From: Capra hircus
Lineage: Eukaryota; Chordata; Mammalia; Artiodactyla; Bovidae
NCBI RefSeq assembly: GCF_001704415.2
Contig: NC_030814.1
Coordinates: 69,743,121 to 69,807,120 of the forward strand
Direction of reading: 5' to 3'
Length of the DNA: 64,000 bases
In this document: positions 22,107 through 33,150 of the stretch, one piece after another
How positions within the stretch are numbered: the first letter of the stretch is position 1
Layout: each line of letters opens with the position of its first letter
Notes under the pieces: generated by a model
The model's input: only the letters and a program-made list of their open reading frames with translations
Databases searched by the model: none
What the model was told of the DNA's origin: nothing
Made by a program: the position numbers and the translations under genes

Positions 22107-23821
22107 GTCATGGCCAAACTCACCTCTGCCTTTGCCCTGCTTTCCCTTTAATTGATATTATAAGCCAGATATACTAGGCATCCTCTGTATTGCAGACTCA
22201 GAGGTTAAAGTGATTTCCCCAATCTCAGAAAACTCTACTGTCTTCCACTTGGGTTGGGACAATTGTTAGGACAATTGTTGGGAGCTAGATAGTTGGGTAA
22301 ATTGTTAGGAGCTAGATAGTATCCAAAATATGAAGGTTAAAACTTGTAAATACACTCAGCATGGCAAACTGCTTAGTCCAAGACAGTAATAAAAGATTTG
22401 AGAAATCAACCCAGAATAGTGCAGACTCAGAACTTCCTGGCAAGTTCTTTCACTAAGTATTTTATAGATATGTTTTTTTGTCAACATGTACTATGTACAT
22501 GTATATTCATTTTTGAAGAAAGTGATGTTTCACATGTTTATAGACACTTTGAAATTTCCTTTAAGAAACTATCAATTTATTCTTTTACAACAACATGTAG
22601 AAAGGCATACAGTCTCACTATTGGATGGATTATACTAACATTGGATTCTGTAGATCATTTCAGTCTTTACTTGTCTATCTTACCTGTTTATTTTGCAATA
22701 TTTGATCATTAGTGAGTTTTAACACATTTCGAAATGTTTTGGGGGCTATTTGTTCTTTTGCACTAAATTTTTTCCCTTATTTTCATCGTTGTTTTTGCTG
22801 TTCTTTTACTTTGCTTATTGATTTAAATGAACATTTTATATATGAACTTATTTCCCTTTGTAATTATAAGTGGTGAATAATTTTTCCAGTTAGATCTTAC
22901 CTCTTTGGTATTTTTTGTTTATTTGTTTCCTTTATGGAATAAAAGTTTTAAATTTCATGTATTAAATTCCATCAATCATGTATTTATGCTTTCTTAAATT
23001 CATTATTTCATTTAATGAAATTAATTATAATTTTAATATGTTTTACATGTATAATCTGTTTTGGGGGGCTGGGGCTGAAAAACAAGGAAATGATGTCATC
23101 AATTTCATGAGGTGTTCAAGTTTATCAAATAAGCAAGCCAATAGCGAGTATAGATTAGAACAAGACAGGACTAATAATCAAGCAGGATCTGTCTGGAAGA
23201 CATGACAGAAGGTCTGGAGTTGCCATAACAGTAGAGTTTATACCTCTCTTTTTTGCACATAATTCTTTTATTTCTTTGGAAAATATTTCTTTATCTCACT
23301 GTTTACTAGTATTCACAGTAAGATGCACTGTTGTAACAGAAACCAACAATATAGTGACTCAAAGGAGATAAAGTTTATACAGGTGTAAGGTGCATCTCTG
23401 CTGTAGAAGATTGGCAACCATCAGTTGAAGAGCAAAGACTACTGACAAACAATAGATTTATTTGTTAACTGGCAATTAACCCTATATATGAAATATAAAC
23501 TTAGATGTGATCACCATCAGTTTGCTCTTAGACTCAGAAAGATCACTTGATGTTTGCTTAAATCATATACCCCTACAGCTCATCTAATCTGGAGTTCATG
23601 CTCCCATGGGCCAGAGGCTTTCTAAATGCAGAACCCAAAATATGAGATTTGTGCTGTCAAGAAAGAAAAAGAAAAAAATGTGTAGTCTTCATATTTAGAA
23701 AGACTGTTAATCAGTGTTAAAATATGATCATCATCATCTTGCTCTTCTTCAGCATCTTTGTCATAATCATCATTATCACTAAATTAGACTTTATTTAAGT
23801 AATGTTTCTGAATGGGTAGCT
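22107..23821. other. AT-rich unique stretch
   Basis: Holds the likely source of the 102-bp duplicate (22525-22626). A short imperfect tandem pattern built on 'gacaattgttag' and 'ggagctagatagt' lies at 22258-22321. No gene is supported. Frames at 22398-22712 and 22978-23205 are chance-length. Confidence 0.5.
22525..22626 (+). repeat. Probable source of the 102-bp duplicate
   Basis: Lies in unbroken unique sequence about 420 bp beyond the 5' end of the BovB that carries the second copy. Confidence 0.9.
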
Positions 23822-23892
23822 GTTCCCTTCTCCAGGGGATCTTCCCAACCCAGAGATTGAAACTAGGTCTCCCTCATTGCAGGCGGGAAGCC
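23822..23892 (-). mobile_element. Bov-tA fragment, antisense
   Basis: Inverted Bov-tA segment 'ccttctccaggggatcttcc' through the head 'attgcaggcgggaagccc'. Flanks ttctgaatg and ttctgatg may be an imperfect TSD. Confidence 0.75.
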
Positions 23893-24345
23893 CTTCTGAT
23901 GTTAATAAAAGGGAAACAAAGACAAAAAATGATGGAATTGTATGCAATGAAGTCATTATATGCTTTAGTTAGAATTCTATTTTGAACCACATCTACAAAC
24001 TGGAATCATATTTAATGGTGAACCTTGTTGACATGAAAGCCTTCATTATCAAAAAATGGCTTAGAGATATGTTTCTTTTTATAAAGGAAAGGGGTGCATT
24101 AAAGGAATTCAGCTATTCAAATTCTGTGTCATCATAATGAAGAACAATTTCTGTCTACATATAATTACTTAAAAACCTTTGAGTACATTTTGGTAAAATA
24201 CAGAGGTTTTAATATTACTCTCCTATAGGTGGATTGTTTGCTAGCTTTGTGAAGCTACATTTGCTAGAATATATATTAGAGAAAGATGTGTTCACTAAAA
24301 ATCAAATTATGGTTTTCATAAATCATTGAAAATGCTTGCAATCTT
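23893..24345 (+). repeat. Direct duplicate, copy A (about 455 bp)
   Basis: Begins 'taataaaagggaaac' and is alignable over its length with 32640-33112, roughly 80-85% identical by eye. This copy sits in ordinary unique sequence and continues smoothly downstream, so it is probably the original. Confidence 0.85.
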
Positions 24346-24527
24346 ATCCTAATTGACTTTTATCGATATTGATATACTTAACACTTGTTTTATTTTTTTT
24401 TAATGGGTACATTAGAAGTGCTTATCAGGCTGTTTTCTTTCAGAAAAAATGAGCAAATATCATTTTGAATGATTAATTACTATTCTATATGATTTATTTT
24501 AATATAGCATAAAATCTTGTTCTAAGA
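24346..24527. other. Unique AT-rich spacer
   Basis: Nothing recognised. It is not shared with copy B of the duplicate. Confidence 0.5.
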
Positions 24528-24539
24528 CTGTTGTTTATA

Positions 24540-24866
24540 TAAAGTGAAGTGAGTGAGTGAAAGTCGATCAGTGGTGTCAACTCTTGGCTACCCCATGGAC
24601 ATCCATGGACATCTATGGAATTCTCCAGGCCAGAATACTGAAGTGGGTAGCCTTTCCCTTCTCCAGAGGACCTTCCCAACCCAGGGATCCACCCAGGTCT
24701 CCTGCATTGCAGGCGGGTTCTTTGCCAGTTGAGCCACTAAAGAAGCCCAAGAATACTGGAGTGGGTAGCCTATCACTTCTCCAGCGGATCTTCCCAAGCC
24801 AGGATTTGAACCAGAGTCTCCTGCATTGCAGGCGGATTCTTTACCAACTGAGCTATCAGGGAAGCC
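24540..24866 (-). mobile_element. Bov-tA SINE, antisense, double-headed, with perfect TSD
   Basis: Inverted BovA body plus two inverted tRNA-type heads. The 12-bp TSD ctgttgtttata is at 24528-24539 and 24867-24878. Confidence 0.92.
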
Positions 24867-24879
24867 CTGTTGTTTATAC

Positions 24880-25350
24880 AGGCCCACACTAAATGCATTT
24901 GATGTACGAAAAGCTACCAAGAGATGGTATACAAAGCCTGGGAGATACAAGTATAAATGTATCAAAACATTAGACAAAACAGTGAAAAAAATTCAGAGAC
25001 TTTATAAGAGACACAAAAAAAGAAAAATTGAAACAAACTTCCTTTTACTTGGATAACCAAAAAATAAAAATAGTACTTTAGATGTAGGCTCACTTGTCTT
25101 CTTTATTTTCTGCAATACCCAGTTAACTTCTGACAATTCAAAGAGAAAATCTGAGCAAAAAAAAAAAAAAAAAAAAAAAAAGACAAATTGTATTTTGTCT
25201 GAGGAAACAACTATTTGAATATGTGGGAAAAACAAGAAATTGAGTATAAACCTAAAGAATTTAGGGTTTAAAAGTTAGATAAAGCTTATGCAAAGGTTAA
25301 TTGAGACATACTTAATTTTATGTAAGATTTTTGGAAAGTACTGATAGAGA
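24880..25350. other. Unique spacer with a 25-base A-run
   Basis: The homopolymer is at 25157-25181 and has no recognisable retroelement body directly before it. A lysine-rich frame at 24826-25056 is an artefact of A-rich sequence. Confidence 0.6.
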
Positions 25351-25729
25351 CTGTATTAGTCAGGGTTCTCAGAGAAAGAGAGCCAATAGGATATGTAGAG
25401 GTAGGGAGATTTGTAGATCTTTAGATAGACAGATATTTAGAGAGGGTTGTGAGAGAGAAAGAGAGATTATATATCTACATAAGAAAGAGAAATTTAGGAA
25501 TTGGGTATAGGCGGCTGGCAAGTTTGAAATCTATAGAGCTAGCTGAAAACTCAGGAAAGAGGTGATGTTGTAACTAGAGTGCAAAGGCAGTTTGGGAGCA
25601 TAATTCCCTCTTCCTCTTCCTCTGGTGACCTCTTTCTAAGACCTTCAAATGATCAGATAAGACCTATTCTATTTTAGGTACTATGACCTAGTCAAGTGGA
25701 CACTTATTAACACAAGTTAACCATCATAA
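25351..25729 (+). mobile_element. Old mammalian interspersed repeat, family not named
   Basis: Starts 'tgtattagtcagggttctca' and ends near 'agttaaccatcat', both hallmarks of a widespread old mammalian repeat with TG...CA-like ends. Internal parts are purine-rich and diverged. Confidence 0.55.
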
Positions 25730-26555
25730 AGACTAACTAGTTCCTGGAAATAGTTGACATTTTATTACTTTAAAACTTATTCAAAGTTTCTTATTTTCAC
25801 TTTACACTGTCAAGTCTAAGAAAAAACAATGTGAAGCTAACTATGACTTGCCGTTAAATCTTGAATCATTTTTACTTCAGAAATGTCAAAAGTGAAAATG
25901 CATGAGTTGACAAAACACAGCTCTATTTTCATAATAATTAGTTTCATTGTCAGCATTGTCATCATCATCATCATCATTTGTCCCGGAAAACTCTTTTATA
26001 TCAAGCAGTGTGTTTCCCTTGTTTCCCAGACTCTTCCTGTCCATGTGTTACCACACCACTATTCTTCTTCAATGACCCTCTGTTTTTGAATTATTGAAAC
26101 TTGTATCCCTAATGCTTTCTCCAGGGGAGGTATACAGCTTGCTTAGGAGCTTTTTCCAATAGAGACTCTTTAAGGAGGTGACTTTCAGACTTTTTTGTCC
26201 ATGGTTCACAGTAAGACACATATTTAACAGACACACACACTCACACAATTGATTCACCTTACTCTGTGTGATCCTCTGAAATTTTCTAATCTATTTTATG
26301 TTAACTCACTTTTAAATGCTTGTTAAAATTCATTGAATTGATTTCATGATCAGTAAGGGACATGACCTAATATTAAAAAGAAATATTGTTCTAACTGAAG
26401 CAGCTACAAATTGCTTACACAAGACAGAAGAAAGCAAGTAACGGCCTGAAGAATCAACAGTATCATATCCATGGGGGTCTGAAAAATTCAGAAATAAAGG
26501 GTATATGAAATAGAACAAGTGTACCCCTAAATAGAACAAGCATACCCCTAAAAAA
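25730..26555. other. Unique stretch with a short (ATC)n run
   Basis: The trinucleotide run is at 25959-25977. No gene is supported. Chance-length frames occur on both strands. Confidence 0.5.
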
Positions 26556-26725
26556 GGAAAAGAAAGGGATGACAGGAAATGAGATGGTTGGATGACATCA
26601 CCGATTCAATGGACATGAGTTTGAGCAAACTCCAGGAGATGGTGAAGGACAGGGAAGCCTGGTATGCTACAATCCATGGGGGTCTCAAAGACACTCATGA
26701 CTTGGTGACTGAACAACAACAAACA
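26556..26725 (+). mobile_element. BovB 3' fragment, sense
   Basis: Diverged 3' end with 'gagatggttggatgacatca' and a 'gactgaacaacaacaaac' tail. The tail type marks an older BovB. Confidence 0.85.
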
Positions 26726-26739
26726 CAAAATAACAGTCA

Positions 26740-26790
26740 TTCTCTCTCACATACACACACACACAAACATATATGTCCACACACGTATTG
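26740..26790. repeat. (CA)n-like microsatellite
   Basis: Imperfect CA run of about 18 bp and a shorter one after it. Confidence 0.75.
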
Positions 26791-27164
26791 TTCTGACATG
26801 ATGCCTCCTTTCCTGTGTATCTGACCTGAAACTGACATTACAAATCTCTGGAATCAGAGTCACAAGTTAGCTGCAAAGAAACAATTACCTCCCTGTAAAA
26901 CTTCACTGAGTAGTACGTTATCCTTTGTGATTAGCTGGCATGTTATCTTTTGTAACTATAATAACTCTGTCATTTTGCAGAAAATAGAGGGTCTGTACAT
27001 CTGCAAGCAAGGAAACAAGTTATTGAGTAAAGGGCCCCTGAAAGAGAGAAGACCCTGCTTTATAACATTTCAGCATTATACAAGGAATTGTGCATTGTTA
27101 TTGTCCTGGAACAGAGCAGTTTTCATGGATGAAAGAACCTCAGGATGAGTACTGCCTGCCTACA
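26791..27164. other. 3' flank of the first olfactory receptor gene
   Basis: Likely to include the 3'UTR of the minus-strand gene that ends at 27165. No AATAAA signal was seen on the minus strand here. Confidence 0.4.
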
Positions 27165-28118
27165 TCAGTGCCCTCCTGCATCCAACAGGCTGCGGTCTTT
27201 CCCAAGAACCTTCCGCATGGCCCACTTCACATCCTTGTTTCTCAGCATGTAGATGAAGGGATTCAGAGTGGGGGTCACTAGGCAGTAGAAGAGGGTGAGA
27301 AACTTGCCCTGGTCCTGGCTCGCTATATTCCCAGGCTGCATATACATGTAGATAATGCTGCTGTAGAAAAGAGATACCACAACCATGTGGGAGGAGCAGG
27401 TGTTAAAGGCCTTTTGCCTCCCTGCTGCAGACTGGATCCGCAGCACCGCAGCTGCAATATAGCCATAGGAGACAAGTATCATTGTGAGAGGCACAAGAAC
27501 GATGGGAATGGCCAGGAAGAAAGCCAAGCCTTCAACCCGACTGGTGTCCACACAGGAGATTCGAATGATAGCAGGCATCTCACACACAAAGTGATTGATG
27601 CGGCGGTGACCACACCTCCCCAGGGACATCGTCAGTGGGGACATCAAGATGGAGTTGGCAATCCCACTAAGCCATGCGAAGGCTGCCAGCTGCAGGCACA
27701 GCTGCGGGTGCATGATGGTTGTGTACTGAAGCGGCTTGCACACAGCCGCAAAGCGGTCGTAGGCCATGACAGAGAGTAGAATGCACTCAATGCCCCCCAC
27801 AGAGAGGAAGGCAAAGAGCTGGATGATACAACCCACATAGGTGATGGTTTTGTATGGGCCCCAGAGATTGACCAACATCTGGGGAATGCTGCTGGTTGTG
27901 TAGCAGAGATCCAGCAGAGACAGGTTGCTGAGGAAGAAGTACATAGGGGTATGCAGTTGAGGGTCCACCAGGGAGAGAAAGATGATCGTGGAGTTGCCAG
28001 CAACAGCCAGAAAGTAAAAGATCATGTTGACAAAAAACAGGACCATCTCCAGCTTCGGCCGGTCAGAGAACCCAAGCAAAATGAAATCTCCTCCAGAGCT
28101 CTCATTGTTTCTCTCCAT
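27165..28118 (-). CDS. Olfactory receptor, class II, family 2-like, 317 aa, intact
   Basis: A G-protein-coupled odorant receptor that would act in the ciliary membrane of olfactory neurons through the olfactory G protein and cAMP; the ligand is unknown. The single coding exon is unbroken. Seven hydrophobic segments are visible. Residues counted from the ATG: N-glycosylation site NES at 5-7, LHTPMYFFLS at 55-64, conserved cysteines at 97 and 179, MAYDRFAAVC at 118-127 (DRF instead of the usual DRY), an SY pair at 217-218, KAFNTCSSH at 236-244 and NPFIY at 286-290. The open frame can be extended one codon to a GTG at 28121, but the vertebrate start is the ATG at 28118. Length is typical for the family. 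Motifs such as GFSDRP and RIQSAAGRQKAF point to OR family 2; the subfamily and ortholog were not identified. The second receptor gene lies on the same strand 14.5 kb away. Untranslated upstream exons are expected for the family but cannot be placed. Confidence 0.96.
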   Translation of the reverse strand: MERNNESSGGDFILLGFSDRPKLEMVLFFVNMIFYFLAVAGNSTIIFLSLVDPQLHTPMYFFLSNLSLLDLCYTTSSIPQMLVNLWGPYKTITYVGCIIQLFAFLSVGGIECILLSVMAYDRFAAVCKPLQYTTIMHPQLCLQLAAFAWLSGIANSILMSPLTMSLGRCGHRRINHFVCEMPAIIRISCVDTSRVEGLAFFLAIPIVLVPLTMILVSYGYIAAAVLRIQSAAGRQKAFNTCSSHMVVVSLFYSSIIYMYMQPGNIASQDQGKFLTLFYCLVTPTLNPFIYMLRNKDVKWAMRKVLGKDRSLLDAGGH

Positions 28119-28281
28119 CACCTTTGGCTTGATAAACCTATTTTAATATGTTTTCTATTATCCATAAAGAAAAGGTGCATCTTATTTTATCCCCACAGTA
28201 AGAACGCTTTTTATTTTGCTACCCACACTATTTAAATGGACTGTATTTCCAGCTGATTACTGGGAATTTCAGGGCAAGGCA
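28119..28281. other. Immediate 5' flank of the first receptor gene
   Basis: On the minus strand this contains pyrimidine-rich and AG-ending stretches that could serve as the splice acceptor of the coding exon, for example 'gataatag' about 45 bases before the ATG. No site is certain. Confidence 0.3.
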
Positions 28282-28293
28282 TTAAGTAAAGAT

Positions 28294-28513
28294 GCATGCG
28301 TGCATGCTAAGTCACTTCAGTCGTGTCCGACTCTTTGTGACCCTATAAAGCTGACCATGCTTCCTTGTCCATGGGATTCTCCAGGCAAGAATACTGGAGT
28401 GGGTTGCCATGCCCTCCTCCAGGGCATCTTCCAGACCCAGGGATCGAACCCACATCTCCTGTGGCTCCTGCAATGCTGGCAGATTCTCTACCACTGAGCT
28501 ACCAGGGAAGCCC
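28294..28513 (-). mobile_element. Bov-tA SINE, antisense, with TSD
   Basis: Inverted Bov-tA with a 'gcatgcgtgcatgctaagtc' start and the head 'ctgagctaccagggaagccc'. TSD ttaagtaaagat at 28282-28293 and ttaaacaaagat at 28514-28525. It lies about 175 bp upstream of the receptor ATG. Confidence 0.9.
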
Positions 28514-28525
28514 TTAAACAAAGAT

Positions 28526-30299
28526 ATTTGGCTGTAAAGGAATGGAAGTTATAACTTTTGCTTCAGTAGCCTCTAATATGGTCAAGTGAGTTAAGTGAAT
28601 AAATCTTTTAAATATATATATATATTGATATAATCAGAAATAAAGTAATTCAAGGGGCAGCAAGCATACTTTTGTCAGACTCTGCTAACACTGAGCTCAT
28701 TTCCTCTTTACTAACCGATAAATTGCCCCCTCAAATTTATGGACAATAGCTTCAGTTAATATTATCAGTGCTCATATTTTCATAACTATATTTAAAATCA
28801 AATGTTAAAATGTATTTGTGACTGACCATGGGCCAGATGCTGCACTGTAAGCTACAAGTATAGCTGAGACTCAGACACAGTACCTATTTATAAGATACTC
28901 ACAAGACCAATACATTGTAAGGGAAGTAACAACATGGGGTGGGGGTCGACAGAGACTTGAAATAGGAGAGCCCCAAATTTACTTGCTTCTGAATTGTTCA
29001 TAATTTGGTCCAATCTCTTGAACCAGTGATTACAGTGACATTATCCATGAGACCAAAAGCAGCTTTGTTTGTGCAAAGGTAAGGGGTTTTGTTTGTTTTT
29101 TTTTTCCCTGCCAAGTGTCTTCACAAAATGGGCAGAAAGATGAGACATGTTCTTGTTTAGAGATGCATATTAAAGTATCAAACAGAAATGATCTAATGTC
29201 TAAGAGTTTGTTTCCAAATACTCCAGGAAATGAATAAAAGAAATGGATAAAGGGAAACAAGTGAGAGGTGTTCTTCTGTGCATTCCAGCTCAATATAATA
29301 CTATGCACAGAGATCAATTAAAAGGAAAAATCGGGATAATTGTGCAAGGTTACTTTTGCAGTAGGTTTGTTTTCTGACCTGCATTGGTAGAGTGAGAGTT
29401 AACTGAATGCTTACTTTGTCAAATAGACACCAGTCAAGTGTTTGGCCTGGAAATATAGAACTCCCCTAAGATTTAGAAATTAATAGGAAAAAAATGTTTC
29501 CATGTCAACCATTAAATGTTAGCTGTATGGATATAATTTTCTACATCAGCACATTTGGAGTTAACAAGGACCCAGTGGCTAGAGAAACTGGGATACAGTT
29601 TAAATGGAGAGTAAATGCGTCACTGTGGTCTTCCACAGCTCTGGTGTCCTCATGTGGAGAGTGTTCACTTGTGGTTCAATCAGAAACGGCTGTAGACTCA
29701 GAAAAGAATTATTGTCTGAAATGAATCTATCTGCAAAGAACAATTAGAGTCAGGGTTTTTAAAAAAATTAACCTGAAAATTGTAGCAAACCAACCTAAGG
29801 GATGGTCTATTATGAGTGCATCATATCCACAGACCTCCTAGTGAGTATACATACTGAGAGTGAAACTAGGTCAGCACAAATTGCAAGCTTGAAAATTGTA
29901 ACATGGACAGGACAAAATTTTTTTCTAGTAGAAGAATCATTAACTGTATTTCAAAAAAAAAAAAAACCACTTTGTAAGGAAACTTGTGATTTGTAAACAC
30001 TGTATATAAAAGAGCAACATTTCTTTTTCTTTCTTATTTTTGACTGAAGAATGATGCCCTACAGGCAAGGGCCTTTTAGTTAGTTTCTTAATTACTTGAA
30101 AACAATCCTTATCATAAGAACAATATGTGTTTGTTACAGAAAAACAAGAAAGCAAAGACGATTGAAAAAAATAAATTCCATAATCCCAGTCACTCATAGA
30201 CAATTATAGCTAATTATTTCATGTGCATACTTGTATACTTTTTTCCCTACTTTATTATTCCAGATTTGTTTAATACATGCGTGTATTATATGTATAATC
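28526..30299. other. Unique stretch, nothing recognised
   Basis: About 1.8 kb of AT-rich DNA 5' of the first receptor gene. It may hold its promoter and untranslated exons, which cannot be located by eye. A short (TA)n lies at about 28612-28625. Confidence 0.5.
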
Positions 30300-30430
30300 A
30301 TATATAGTGCAGCTGCTATGGAAAACATATAAAGGATCCTCCAAAAATTAAGAATACAAATTTAATATGATTGAGCAATTCCACTTTTAAGACTATATCC
30401 ACAGAAGATGAAAAGAATAACCCTGATGGA

Positions 30431-30465
<35 letters not shown>

Positions 30466-31110
30466 TGCCACACTTATTGCAGCATTATTTACAAGAAAAG
30501 AGATATAGAAATAACCAAAGTGTCCATCAATGGATGAAAGAATAATGAAGTTGTCAATATTATTCAGTCATAAAACGACGAAGTCCTACCATTTGTGACA
30601 ACATGGATGGACCTCAAAGGCACTGAGCTAAGTGAAATAAGTCACAGAGAAAGACGTATACTCTATGATCTACTTGCATGGGGAATTAAACAAACAAACA
30701 CATGCATAGAAAAAGAGATCAGGCTTGTGGTTACCAGAGGTGGAATGTAGTAGGAGACAAAATTGGAGGAAGGTGGTCAAAACATATAAACTTCCACTTA
30801 CAAAATAAATAATAAGTACTAGGGATATACGTTTCAACATGAAGACTATAGCTAACACTGCTATATGATATATAGGTAAGTTGTTAAGAGAATAAATCCT
30901 GAGTGTTCTCATCATAAGGAGGTTATTTTTTTCTCTTATTTTTTTCTTCCTTTTTTAATTTTAATTATACCTATATGAGAAAATAGATGTTTTCTGAGCC
31001 TATCTTGATAATCAGTTCACAACGTATATAAATCAAACTTGTATGCCTTAAAAATGCTGTATGCCTTTAAGTTACACTGTGATATATGTCAATTATTTCT
31101 CAGCAAAACT
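30300..31110 (+). mobile_element. Old L1 3' region, sense
   Basis: L1M-type sequence from the ORF2 C-terminus into the 3'UTR: 'gtccatcaatggatgaaaga', 'acaacatggatggacctcaa', 'ggcttgtggttaccagaggt'. Diverged, no frame. Confidence 0.8.
30434..30464. repeat. (TA)n microsatellite inside the old L1
   Basis: About 31 bp of pure AT repeat. Confidence 0.92.
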
Positions 31111-31357
31111 GGAAGAAGATGAAAATAAAACAGGGTGGGAGAACTAAATGTGGGAAAAGGACCATTGTGACTCAGGAGAAATATGGTATCTGGAAGGGAG
31201 ATAATCTACACATTTCTCAGATGACAGCGTGCTTCCTAAGAAGGAGCCCCTAGAATTGTCAGATATTTGTTATGATGCTTTAGGCACTGGAAATGGAACT
31301 GAGCGTCTAAGTCACCTGGGACAATTTACCATATCTTAGATATCACGGCTGTTTAAA
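31111..31357. other. Unique spacer
   Basis: Nothing recognised between the L1 and a BovA2. Confidence 0.5.
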
Positions 31358-31366
31358 GAAGTTTCT

Positions 31367-31369
<3 letters not shown>

Positions 31370-31411
<42 letters not shown>

Positions 31412-31671
31412 AGTCGCTTCAGTCGTGTCCGACTCTGTGCGACCCCATAGACGGCAGCCCACCAGGCTCCCCCGTCCCTGGGATTCTCCAGGCAAGAACA
31501 CTGGAGTGGGTTGCCATTTCCTTCTCCAGTGCATGCAAGTGAAAAGTGAAAGTGAAGTCGCTCAGTCGTGTCCGACTCTTAGCGACCCCATGGACTGCAG
31601 CCTACCAGGCTCCTCCATCCATGGGGTTTTCCAGGCAAGAGTGCTGAAGTGGGGCGCCATTGCCTTCTCCG
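31370..31671 (-). mobile_element. Young BovA2 SINE, antisense, with (CTG)13 and perfect TSD
   Basis: A complete BovA dimer in antisense. At its plus-strand start are 13 pure CTG units (31370-31408), the expanded 3' tail of the SINE. The perfect 12-bp TSD gaagtttctttg is at 31358-31369 and 31672-31683. Little divergence, so recent. Confidence 0.95.
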
Positions 31672-31683
31672 GAAGTTTCTTTG

Positions 31684-32139
31684 AGTGAATTTTAATTCTT
31701 TGCAGCTACATTTCCTTCACCAAGAAACAGAATTAATAAGACCAGATTTGCATTTTGTCAGGGCTTTCTGATTACTATGTTACTTTGCACTGATTTCTAA
31801 TCGTGTGAGTTTTCTGGGACCTATGTTCAAACAGAGACTATTAAATGTTGAGAAAAGTATGTAGAAAGCTAGAAAGCTTATTTTGAAAAAAATATTCTTT
31901 TCTAACCATAGACCTCCCTCATTATCCATTATAGTGATAACTTACTAGTCATATCTATGAGACTGCAATAGGGCTTGAAGCCGTTTATCCTAGGATCTGA
32001 AATGTACATCCATACACCCCAAGACCTGAGTATAATCATGAGAATTAATTTAATCATACAAGAAAATATTAATGATTGTATCACAGTGTTTTTCAACGCA
32101 GTCTCTGAAATACTGCTATTTAAAAACACTCAAATGTTT
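31684..32139. other. Unique spacer
   Basis: About 455 bp, nothing recognised. Confidence 0.5.
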
Positions 32140-32634
32140 TCATGAACCTAGATGTCCATCAACAGATGAATAGATAAAGATGTGTTACATATATACAATG
32201 AAATATTACTCAGCCATAAAGAGGAACAAATTTGAGTCAGTTCTACTGAGGTGGATGAACTTAGAACCTGTTATACCATGTGAAGTAAGTCAGAAGGAGA
32301 AAAGCAAATATTGTATAAAAATGGTAGTGATGAACCTATTCATAGCAGCAATAAGGATGTAAACTTGAGTACAGACTTGTGGACAAAGTGGAGGAAGGAA
32401 AGGGTGGGACGAATTGAGAGAATAACAATGGAAACATATATATTACCGTATGTAAAATAGATAGCCAGTGGGAATTTGCTGTATGATGCAGATGCTCAAC
32501 CTAGTGCTCTGTGACAGTCCAGAGAAGTGGGATAGGATGGGAGGAAGGAGGGGGTTTTAAGGCAGAGGGGATATATGCATACCTATGGCTGATTCATGTT
32601 GATGTACAGCAGAAACCAATACAACATTGCAAAG
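32140..32634 (+). mobile_element. L1 3' end, sense (part 1)
   Basis: From 'gaacctagatgtccatcaac' to 'aatacaacattgcaaag'. The expected last ~25 bp of L1 are missing here and appear at about 33120, after an inserted segment. Confidence 0.85.
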
Positions 32635-33119
32635 TTGATAGTAATAAAAGGGAAACGAAGACAAAGAATGATGGAGTTGTATGAAATAAAGTTATTACAT
32701 GCTTTAGTTAGAATTCTATTTGAAACCACATCTACAAATTGGAATCATATTTAATGATAAAACTTGTTGACATAAAGGCCTTTGTTATGGAAAAATGGCT
32801 TTGAGATCTCTTTCTCTTTATAAAAAAAGGGCTACATTTAGGGAATTCAACTATTCAGCTATTCTAATTCTATATCTTATCATAATGAATTTCTGTCAAA
32901 ATTCTGACAAATTTATAATTTCTGACTATATGTAATTACTGAAAAATCTTTAAGTACTTTTTGGTAAAATACAAAATATATTTTGGTAAAATAATATTTA
33001 TCTCCTAAAGCTAGACTGCATGTTAGCTATGGGAAGCGTTTGTTAGAATATTTATCAGAGAAAGTTGTAGCCACTAAAAGTCAAATTATGGTTTTCGTAA
33101 GTCACGGAAAATAGTAGGA
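32635..33119 (+). repeat. Direct duplicate, copy B (about 485 bp), inside an L1 3' end
   Basis: Aligns with 23893-24345 in the same orientation over its whole length. It has two extra local tandem expansions: a repeated 'aatttctg' region near 32885-32925 and a repeated 'ttttggtaaaata' near 32960-32992. It has no poly(A) and no clear TSD. At the right junction L1 resumes with 'ttatcctccaattaaaaat', and copy A also reads 'ttatcctaatt' at the equivalent point, a possible microhomology. Confidence 0.85.
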
Positions 33120-33150
33120 GGGTTATCCTCCAATTAAAAATAAATACAAC
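33120..33150 (+). mobile_element. L1 3' terminus, sense (part 2)
   Basis: 'ttatcctccaattaaaaata' is the terminal L1 block that should directly follow 32634. Confidence 0.75.

Noticed and set aside
24826..25056. Lysine/arginine-rich frame resembling a DNA-binding protein
   Set aside because: A result of A-rich sequence; no homology and it runs into SINE sequence.
27387..28003. Long frames overlapping the first receptor gene in other frames
   Set aside because: Shadows of the receptor coding sequence; the same holds for frames at 42978-43476.
28119..28121. GTG one codon upstream of the first receptor ATG as start
   Set aside because: Vertebrate receptor genes start at ATG; the ATG at 28118 gives a normal N-terminus. 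The same applies to the GTG at 43633 before the ATG at 43624.
31370..31408. CRISPR-like or tandem-repeat array
   Set aside because: Simple CTG expansion of a SINE tail; there are no spacers, and the genome is mammalian.
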